Below, piece after piece: positions 1-5,351 of a stretch of DNA of 5,351 bases. The notes under the pieces were generated by a model, which made no database searches, was not told the DNA's origin, and saw only the letters and a program-made list of their open reading frames with translations. The DNA is from Candidatus Zhuqueibacterota bacterium 4484_87 (GTDB taxonomy: Bacteria > Zhuqueibacterota > Zhuqueibacteria > Thermofontimicrobiales > Thermofontimicrobiaceae), in assembly GCA_002085355.1 (NCBI GenBank), contig NATN01000258.1, forward strand, positions 1 through 5,351. The letters are read 5' to 3'. Position numbers and translations under genes: made by a program. Positions within the stretch are counted from its first letter, which is position 1. Each line of letters starts with the position of its first letter.

Positions 1-1710
1 TTCCAGCCCTTTTGCACTGTGCAAAGTCAACAAAGAAACAGCATTGAAAGTCCTGTCCCAATTATCAACACTTGTAATAAGGGCGACGCTCTCCAAATAA
101 TGTTCAAGCGTTAATTCGGGATTACTTTTAATGAATTCTTCGATACCGTTAATCAGCTCTTTTATGTTTTCCAGCCTTGTTGCTGCCTCCTCAGTGCCTT
201 CATTTTTGAGTAAAGTCAAAATACCAAGTTCATTGATTAAGGAACTCGCAAGTTCCGCTGGCGACAGTTGTTCCTTCAAATCAATGTATCGCTGCAAAAA
301 AACGCCCAGATTTTTGAGGGTGAGAATTTTTGATTTCTGCAGGGAAGGAATCTCTTCTGCTCGGGACAAGCACTCGATCAAAGGGACATCCTTCTGCGCA
401 CTGAACTGCTCAAGCCGTTCTATGGTCGTTTTACCGATTCCACGTACTGGAAAATTGATGATTCTTTTCAAACTAACACTGTCATTGGGATTCACAAGCA
501 ATTTAAGGTAGGCAAGAATGTCTTTTATTTCTTTCCTTTCGTAAAATCGAATACCTCCGACAATAACATAATTAATTCCCCGATTGCGAAGGGCGTCTTC
601 AAGAGCGCGCGACTGGGCATTGATTCGAAAAAGCAGTGCAAAATCAGAGAAATTACGGCTATGGTTCTGAATTTCTTCTTCAATTTTTTGTACAACATAA
701 TTTGCTTCATCGCGCGAAGTATCCACGACTTTTAGCGTTATTTTTTCCCCGTCTGCTTTCTGTGTCCAGAGTTCTTTTTCCATGCGATGCAGATTATTTC
801 GAATAATGGAATGCGCGGTACGCAAAATATTGGCAGTGGAACGATAATTCTGTTCCAAACGAAAAATCTTGCAATCAGGAAAATCCTGTTCAAAATCCAA
901 AATGTTACGGATTTCCGCACCTCGCCAGCGATAAATCGATTGGTCATCATCGCCTACCACAGAAATATTGCGGTGCTTTTCACCCAGCAATTTAATTAAA
1001 TTATATTGTACTCTATTCGTGTCTTGATATTCATCAACGAGGATGTATTGAAATAATTTCTGGTAATAAGATAGCACAGAAGGAAATAGGCGGAACAGCT
1101 CATGGCTTTTGCCAAGCAAATCTTCAAAATCCATGGCATTGTTTCGCTGTAATTTACTGTTGTATCTGGTGAAAATATCATAAAACACCTGATTTGTCAG
1201 TACTTGATTGTGTAACTTGAACTCCTCCAGCGAGATAGAAGAATTTTTAACAAATTTAATATATGATTGAATCTGTTTTGGATTTAAATTCTGCGCACCG
1301 ATAATTTCCAGTTCATTAATCACTGTTTTTAGGAGCGAAAGCTGATCGGCTTCGTCATAGATGACAAAATTAGGCGTGTAGCCAATTTTTACACAATCTT
1401 TTCTTAAAATTCTGGCAAAATTTGAATGGAAAGTGCCTATCCATAAACCGCGTAATTCGCCATGAAGCAATTCGGAAATTCTCTCTCTCATTTCTTTAGC
1501 AGCTTTATTGGTAAAGGTCATAGCGAGAATATTGCCCGGATTCACACCTTTTCGCTGAATTAAATAGGCGATTTTATGCGTCAGCACCCTGGTTTTTCCA
1601 CTGCCTGCGCCTGCTAATATCAAACTTGGGCCTTCTGTATGCTCTACTGCTTTTCTTTGAACTGTGTTCAAACTACGCAGCAATGTTGCTTTTTTGGTGC
1701 TATTTCCCAT
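1..1710 (-). CDS. UvrD/PcrA-type superfamily 1A 3'-5' DNA helicase (3' end outside window)
   Basis: ATP-dependent single-strand DNA translocase and helicase used in excision repair, removal of recombinase filaments and replication restart. The frame is open over exactly 570 codons from the ATG at 1710 to the window edge; PcrA/UvrD proteins have about 720 residues. Visible motifs in order: Q motif LNTVQRKAV (14-22, Gln18), Walker A AGAGSGKT (33-40), motif Ia TFTNKAAKEM (65-74), Ib WIGTFHS (90-96), Walker B VDEYQD (225-230), motif III VGDDDQSIYRWRGA (252-265), motif IV EQNYRST (286-292), the VGGIRFYERKEIKD stretch (384-397), PVRGIG in the 2B region (421-426), and motif V LTLHSAKGLE (561-570) at the very edge. 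Motif VI and the C-terminal tail are outside. The sequence resembles PcrA most closely by eye, but PcrA, UvrD and Rep cannot be separated with certainty here. AAAGG (1715-1719) lies 4 nt before the ATG, inside mltG. Confidence 0.95.
   Translation of the reverse strand, partial: MGNSTKKATLLRSLNTVQRKAVEHTEGPSLILAGAGSGKTRVLTHKIAYLIQRKGVNPGNILAMTFTNKAAKEMRERISELLHGELRGLWIGTFHSNFARILRKDCVKIGYTPNFVIYDEADQLSLLKTVINELEIIGAQNLNPKQIQSYIKFVKNSSISLEEFKLHNQVLTNQVFYDIFTRYNSKLQRNNAMDFEDLLGKSHELFRLFPSVLSYYQKLFQYILVDEYQDTNRVQYNLIKLLGEKHRNISVVGDDDQSIYRWRGAEIRNILDFEQDFPDCKIFRLEQNYRSTANILRTAHSIIRNNLHRMEKELWTQKADGEKITLKVVDTSRDEANYVVQKIEEEIQNHSRNFSDFALLFRINAQSRALEDALRNRGINYVIVGGIRFYERKEIKDILAYLKLLVNPNDSVSLKRIINFPVRGIGKTTIERLEQFSAQKDVPLIECLSRAEEIPSLQKSKILTLKNLGVFLQRYIDLKEQLSPAELASSLINELGILTLLKNEGTEEAATRLENIKELINGIEEFIKSNPELTLEHYLESVALITSVDNWDRTFNAVSLLTLHSAKGLE
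1700..1710 (-). other. 11-nt coding overlap between mltG and the helicase gene
   Basis: The helicase ATG (1710-1708) lies upstream of the mltG TAG (1702-1700), in a different frame. The helicase ribosome binding site (AAAGG, 1715-1719) is also within mltG. Such an overlap is usual in operons and suggests that ribosomes finishing mltG re-initiate on the helicase gene. The first helicase residues (MGNSTKKATLLRSLN) lead directly into the Q motif, as expected for a genuine start. Confidence 0.85.
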
Positions 1711-2731
1711 GAAGCCTTTCTTTCCGCTTGACCAACCTTCTGTATTCGTCAAACTTTCTTTTTGCTTTCAAGTGTTCTTTTAATGATTTACTGAAAATGT
1801 GAGAGCCGTCTCCTCTGGCAACAAAATAGAGATAGTCAACATTAGCCGGGTGAACAGCCGCGATAATGGACTTAATCCCCGGATTGTTCACCGGCCCTGG
1901 CGGCAATCCCGGATACTTATAGGTGTTGTATCTTGAATCTATTCGTAAATCCTTATTCAAAAGCCGCCGTGGTCCATCAGGAATTATGTATTGAATAGTC
2001 GGATCTGCCTGAAGCAGCATGTTCTTCTGCAATCGATTTCTGTAAACTGCTGAAATAATGGCGCGTTCCGAATCAACCATCGCCTCGCCTTCAATTAGAG
2101 AGGCCAGCGTTAAAATTTGATGCAAAGTCCAACCGCTTTCTTTGATTTCGTTCATCAGGGAGTCCGTCAAATTTTTCATCAATTCGGCGACAACAATTCG
2201 GATGACACCGCGCTCATTGATTCCCCAATCAAAATAGTATGTATCAGGATAGAGATAGCCTTCCAAGGATGGACTTTTGATTTTCAGCTCCCTCAAAAAC
2301 GCCCCGTCGCGTACAAGTTTCATAAATTTTGTCGAGTCGAGTTCCAGCTTTGCCTGTAAAAGAGAAGCTATTTGAAAAGAAGTGTAACCTTCCGGAATCG
2401 TGACACGAATGCGAGTTGTTTTCCCTTTGGCAATAATTTTCATTAGTTGATAAGGGGAAAGTCCATGTCGCAGTTGATAAAATCCGGCTTTCAATTTTTG
2501 ATGCTGTCGAAATAGCTGAACTGCCAACAGGAAATCTTGGTTTTTCTCGATTAAACCATTTCTTTTCAGCGTATCAGCAATGGCGACAGGCGAAGCGCCC
2601 CGAACAATTTTTATATTGACTATCTCATCTTTATCATGCGTTGTCGGCAAAAATATCCTGCTGACTTTAATTCCCAAAACAACGAGAATCGCCATCAAAA
2701 AAATAGCCAAAATTATAAATATTTTCTTCAT
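1700..2731 (-). CDS. mltG: Endolytic murein transglycosylase MltG (YceG family)
   Basis: Inner-membrane lytic transglycosylase that cuts nascent glycan strands and so helps terminate peptidoglycan polymerisation. The protein has 343 residues, typical of the family. It begins with a short cytoplasmic tail and one transmembrane helix (about residues 4-24), with the rest outside the membrane. A LysM-like segment (about 38-105) precedes the catalytic YceG domain (about 108-325). Family signatures seen are RVTIPEGYT (109-117), EGYLYPDTYYF (157-167), LASLIEGEA (209-217), ADPTIQY (242-248), YNTYKYPGLPPGP (268-280) and AAVHPA (291-296). Glu214 aligns with the catalytic Glu of E. coli MltG (Glu218). 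The residue after it is Gly where Lys is common (E. coli IVEKE). The start ATG follows the ggt stop by 15 nt with AAGGAAAG in between, and the end overlaps the helicase gene. The call is secure. Confidence 0.97.
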   Translation of the reverse strand: MKKIFIILAIFLMAILVVLGIKVSRIFLPTTHDKDEIVNIKIVRGASPVAIADTLKRNGLIEKNQDFLLAVQLFRQHQKLKAGFYQLRHGLSPYQLMKIIAKGKTTRIRVTIPEGYTSFQIASLLQAKLELDSTKFMKLVRDGAFLRELKIKSPSLEGYLYPDTYYFDWGINERGVIRIVVAELMKNLTDSLMNEIKESGWTLHQILTLASLIEGEAMVDSERAIISAVYRNRLQKNMLLQADPTIQYIIPDGPRRLLNKDLRIDSRYNTYKYPGLPPGPVNNPGIKSIIAAVHPANVDYLYFVARGDGSHIFSKSLKEHLKAKRKFDEYRRLVKRKERLHGK

Positions 2732-2734
2732 CTG

Positions 2735-2742
2735 CTTTCCTT
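2735..2742 (-). promoter_or_regulatory. Ribosome binding site of mltG
   Basis: AAGGAAAG sits in the 15-nt gap between the ggt TGA and the mltG ATG, ending 3 nt before the start codon, with its GG about 6-7 nt from the ATG. It gives mltG its own translation initiation signal, which matters because ribosomes reading the broken ggt would stop about 1.2 kb earlier. Confidence 0.75.
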
Positions 2743-3846
2743 GTCTTCAAAAGCCAGAAGCCTTCCCGTTCCAACGAAAATCGGGAGCCCCGATGAGCTC
2801 GCCGGTTTCCTTATCAAATAAAATTGCCGTAACCTCGGAATGGTAGCCCATCGTTTCTATCGTATGACCTTTTGCCCGCAATTTATCCAGAACATCGAGC
2901 GAAAAAAACATTTTTTCAACATAAATCTTATCAGGAAGCCACTGATGATGAATTCTCGGAGCGTTTATTGCCTCCTGAAGCGACATATCGAATACAATAA
3001 CGTTCAAAATTGTCTGGAGAGTCGAGGTGATAATTTTAGGCCCGCCCATGGCGCCCACTGCCATAAAAAATTTCCCATTTTTCCTGATTATTGTGGGAGA
3101 CATCGAAGAGAGCATTCTTTTGCCCGGTTCGATTAAATTGGGCGAAAAGGAAACAATTTTATAGATATTTGCATTACCGGATTTGATGGCAAAATCATCC
3201 ATTTCATTGTTCAATAAAAATCCTGCTCCATCCACGGCTGCCTTTGACCCGTATCCGCTGTTAATAGTGTACGTTACCGCCACCGCCATGCCGTTTTTAT
3301 CAACGATATTATAATGAGTCGTATGATTCCCTTCAAACTGGAATGGATTTGCTACGGAAAGTTCTGTCGCCGGTACAGCCCGGTCAAAATGAATGTTTTC
3401 ACTCATTTTTTGAGCGAATTTATCGCTGATTAAAGTGTCTATTGGCACGTTCACAAAATCGGCGTCGCCGAGATAGTGCGCTCTGACAGCATAAACGTTT
3501 TTTAATGCTTCCGCCAAAAAGTGCAAATATTGAGAAGAATTCCAACCAAAGCTTTTCAAATCATAATTTTTTAAAATATTCAGCGCTTGAATCAGACAAA
3601 TTCCGCCAGACGACGGCGGTCCCATAGAAATGATTTCATAATCGTGGAAAAAACCGCGCACCGGAGATCTTTCAATGGCACGATAATCGCGTAAATCGGC
3701 CAATGTGATCAGCCCATTATTCTTTTTCATGGCTTGTACGATCAATTCAGCGGTTTTCCCTTCATAAAATCCCTTTGCGCCATGCCTGGCAATTCTTTTC
3801 AAAGTTGAATACAAATCCGGCTGACGAAAAATTTCTCCCTCTTTAT

Positions 3847-3895
3847 AAACCTCACCATTCTTTTTGAGAAAACCTCACCATTCTTTTTGAGAAAA
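3847..3895. repeat. Perfect 23-bp tandem duplication inside ggt
   Basis: Two adjacent copies of a 23-bp unit, with 26 consecutive matching positions at offset 23 (3847-3872 against 3870-3895). In coding orientation the unit contains CTCAAAAAGAATGGTGAGG. Because 23 is not a multiple of three, the extra copy shifts the ggt frame, and it places an in-frame TGA at 3877-3875 in the copy that is transcribed first. Deleting either copy joins FLKKNGEV directly to YKEGEIFRQPDLYSTL, which reads as normal gamma-glutamyltranspeptidase. The duplication is therefore recent, since the copies are identical, and arose by replication slippage or as an assembly error. Confidence 0.97.
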
Positions 3896-3996
3896 ACCTT
3901 TTGCGTAGAGGGAAATTGGGAAAATACTCTTTTCAAACGCTCCAGATCTCGGTGAAAATGATAACTCACCGGAAATCCCTTTTTAGCATACTTGAG

Positions 3997-4003
3997 CGCT
4001 TAA
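3997..4003 (-). other. Inferred deletion junction (about 17 bp lost) in ggt
   Basis: Upstream sequence reads KYGTMPL and ends at 4001. The homologous continuation ALKYAKKGFPV begins at 3999 in a different frame, leaving one unpaired base at 4000. Family members recalled from memory have about six residues between these blocks (E. coli: PL-NKVVQP-AFKLARDGF). Losing 18 nt but keeping one base equals a net loss of 17 nt. That size is also the one (modulo 3) needed to cancel the 23-bp duplication, since the two outer parts of ggt lie in the same frame. The exact length is inferred and not seen directly. Confidence 0.75.
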
Positions 4004-4452
4004 CGGCATTGTCCCATATTTTTTTAATGCCAATGTGAGACCGGCAACCGTGCCGGGCACGCCGCAGGCTGCGTATCCTATCGTACTTTTTCCCGGGATA
4101 ACTTCGCCGTTTTCGTCGAGGTACATGTCGCGGCTTGCTTTTTGAGGAGCGGTCTCACGAAAATCTATGGTAGTGGCGCGTCCGTCAGGGAAACTGATGA
4201 CCATGAAACCGCCACCTCCAATATTCCCTGCAGTAGGATAAGTGACAGCTAATGCAAAACCGACAGCTACAGCGGCATCAATAGCATTGCCTCCCTGGGC
4301 AAGAATGTCGACGCCGACGTGAGTAGCAATTTTTTCAGAAGTAACAACCATCCCTTGCTTCCCGTGCGCTTCGGAAATATAGCGGGCGTTCGCTTCTGCC
4401 AGTGAAAATGAAAAAAGAAAAAGAGTGAAAATCGCTATTCTGTAGATTAGCT

Positions 4453-5351
4453 TCATCGTGCCATTTCCGTCCTTTGTTTTTTCCAATCAATCAGCTTTTG
4501 GTATGAGAGAGTATTAATGATCATATCAGCAGTTGCCCAACCACGGCGTGCAGTTCCTACGCCGAATTTCATAAATTCCAAATCAGTAACTTTGTGAGCA
4601 TCGGTGTTAACTGATAATAACGTGCCCGTTTCGATGGCCAATCGTACATGCTGATCATTCAGATCCAGACGCCAGGGGTGGCTGTTTATCTCCAGGGCAA
4701 TATTTTTCTCTTTCGCCTTTTTTATAATTTCGGGAATATCAACCTGATATGCCTCGCGTCTATTGATAAGCCTGCCTGTCGGATGGGCGATTATATCAAC
4801 ATACGGATTGTCCATTGCGGTAAGAATGCGCTCTGTGGCGTTTTTTTGAAAATTTGAGTGAATGGCAGCGACGACAATATCCAATTGTGATAAGATCTCA
4901 TCCGGGAAATCAAGGCTCCCATCATCCAAAATGTCAACTTCTGATCCACAGAAGACAGTAAAATCCGGTAATTTTTCATTTAAGTTTCTGATTTTTTCCA
5001 TTTGCAACAATAACCTTTCTGCTGATAAGCCGTTAGCATATCCGGCAGAGCGGGAATGATCACAAACAGCAAGGTACTGATAGCCTAACTTTTTAGCTCC
5101 GGCGATTAAATCTTCCAATCTGCCGTGTCCGTCACTATCCACAGTGTGAACGTGTAAATCTCCTTTGATATCGGAAAGTTCTATCAATTCCGGCAATTTA
5201 TTTTGCGCCGCTGCTTCGACCTCTCCCCTGTCTTCACGCAATTCAGGCGCAATCCATTGCAGCCCAAGCAATTTATAAATTTCAGCTTCAGTTTCACCGC
5301 AAATAAATTTATCGCCTTTAAAAAGTCCGTATTCATTAATTTTATAGCCTC
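4453..5351 (-). CDS. polX: DNA polymerase/3'-5' exonuclease PolX, C-terminal part (5' end outside window)
   Basis: Family X DNA polymerase of the bacterial type, a base-excision-repair and gap-filling enzyme whose C-terminal PHP domain is a metal-dependent nuclease (3'-5' exonuclease and AP-site processing are known for the family). The window holds the last 298 residues; bacterial PolX is usually about 570, so roughly the polymerase half is missing. The visible protein starts with the end of the polymerase thumb (NEYGLF, then ELREDRGEVEAA), followed by the PHP domain. Its metal-binding motifs are all present: DLHVHT (visible residues 64-69), DHS (97-99), GSEVDIL (135-141), AAIHS (161-165), HPTGRL (189-194), EINSHP (220-225) and NTDAH (248-252). 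The reading frame is open to the window edge, so a TTG at 5271 that would give 272 residues is an internal Leu codon and not the start. The TGA stop overlaps the ATG of ggt in an ATGA junction, which implies translational coupling. The family call is very secure. Confidence 0.96.
   Translation of the reverse strand, partial: GYKINEYGLFKGDKFICGETEAEIYKLLGLQWIAPELREDRGEVEAAAQNKLPELIELSDIKGDLHVHTVDSDGHGRLEDLIAGAKKLGYQYLAVCDHSRSAGYANGLSAERLLLQMEKIRNLNEKLPDFTVFCGSEVDILDDGSLDFPDEILSQLDIVVAAIHSNFQKNATERILTAMDNPYVDIIAHPTGRLINRREAYQVDIPEIIKKAKEKNIALEINSHPWRLDLNDQHVRLAIETGTLLSVNTDAHKVTDLEFMKFGVGTARRGWATADMIINTLSYQKLIDWKKQRTEMAR
4466..4472 (-). promoter_or_regulatory. Ribosome binding site deciding the ggt start
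   Basis: GGACGGA (within the purine-rich AAAGGACGGA, whose end is at 4475) lies about 9 nt before the ATG at 4456, inside the last codons of polX. It supports the ATG at 4456, which begins directly with a signal peptide, over the in-frame ATG at 4486, which would put a charged hydrophilic stretch ahead of it. Confidence 0.7.

Larger units (their letters stand above)
2747..4456 (-). pseudogene. ggt: gamma-glutamyltranspeptidase, disrupted by two compensating indels
   Basis: Ntn-hydrolase that cleaves and transfers gamma-glutamyl groups (glutathione and related peptides) in the periplasm or outside the cell; the proenzyme normally self-cleaves into large and small subunits. The N-terminal part (4456-3983, 157 residues) starts with a signal peptide (MKLIYR, hydrophobic stretch, likely cut near AEANA) and contains DFRE (Arg100, equivalent to E. 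coli Arg114) and the glycine-rich NIGGGGF. The C-terminal part (resuming at about 3874 and ending at 2747) has the nucleophile Thr of NHTTHY (codon 3322-3320), NNEMDDF, SSMSP, the GAMGGP oxyanion glycines and a lid loop of E. coli length. Between them the frame is broken. The N-terminal frame stops at TAA 3985-3983. The true continuation (ALKYAKKGF through KKNGEV) runs in another frame from 3999 to the duplication at 3847-3895, after which the first frame returns. Removing one repeat copy restores VFLKKNGEVYKEGEIF. The total span is 570 codons, against about 580 in E. coli. An ATG at 4486 would add ten residues before the signal peptide; 4456 is preferred. Confidence 0.92.

Noticed and set aside
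131..511. Plus-strand open frame of 126 codons
   Set aside because: It lies wholly opposite the helicase coding frame, which shows continuous conserved motifs. Its translation is serine-rich and resembles no family, as expected of an antisense shadow.
2747..3814. Independent gene starting at TTG 3814 and encoding only the C-terminal part of gamma-glutamyltranspeptidase
   Set aside because: The TTG is an internal Leu codon in a conserved stretch, with no well-spaced ribosome binding site (the nearest purine run is about 17 nt away). Homology continues upstream through the duplication, so this is a fragment of the same broken gene.
3847..3895. CRISPR or regulatory iteron array
   Set aside because: Only two adjacent copies exist with no spacers, they lie inside a coding gene, and one copy fits the protein family exactly.
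3983..4010. Programmed ribosomal frameshift joining the ggt parts
   Set aside because: There is no slippery heptamer at the junction, residues expected between the two blocks are missing, and a second, unrelated shift occurs at the tandem duplication.
4453..5271. Stand-alone PHP-domain phosphoesterase starting at TTG 5271
   Set aside because: The frame is open to the window edge, and the upstream codons (NEYGLF, CGETEAEIY) match the PolX polymerase domain, so the protein is a full PolX cut by the window.

Overview
The window is a compact bacterial gene cluster read entirely from the minus strand, in transcription order polX (5' end outside the window), ggt, mltG and a uvrD/pcrA-type helicase (3' end outside the window). 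Almost every base is coding. The junctions are a 4-nt ATGA overlap (polX/ggt), a 15-nt gap holding a Shine-Dalgarno sequence (ggt/mltG) and an 11-nt overlap (mltG/helicase). I see no terminator or obvious promoter between genes, so a single transcript is the simplest reading. There are no RNA genes, CRISPR arrays, insertion sequences or plus-strand genes that I can support.

The organism is a bacterium with moderately AT-rich DNA, ATG starts and purine-rich ribosome binding sites. A PolX with a PHP domain, a secreted gamma-glutamyltranspeptidase, MltG and a PcrA-like helicase occur in many phyla. The protein sequences recall the Fibrobacterota-Chlorobiota-Bacteroidota neighbourhood or candidate phyla near it, but that is an impression and the window does not prove it.

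The genes do not form one pathway. PolX and the helicase act in DNA repair, MltG cleaves nascent peptidoglycan at the inner membrane, and gamma-glutamyltranspeptidase handles glutathione and other gamma-glutamyl compounds outside the cytoplasm. The arrangement looks like housekeeping genes sharing a transcript.

The most notable feature is that ggt is broken as written. A perfect 23-bp tandem duplication (3847-3895) and an apparent deletion of about 17 bp around position 4000 each shift the reading frame. The two shifts cancel, so the beginning and the last two thirds of the protein lie in the same frame, but the stretch between them is out of frame and interrupted by stops. All recognisable catalytic residues remain. 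This suggests very recent inactivation or an assembly/consensus error. I found nothing that looks like an undescribed system.
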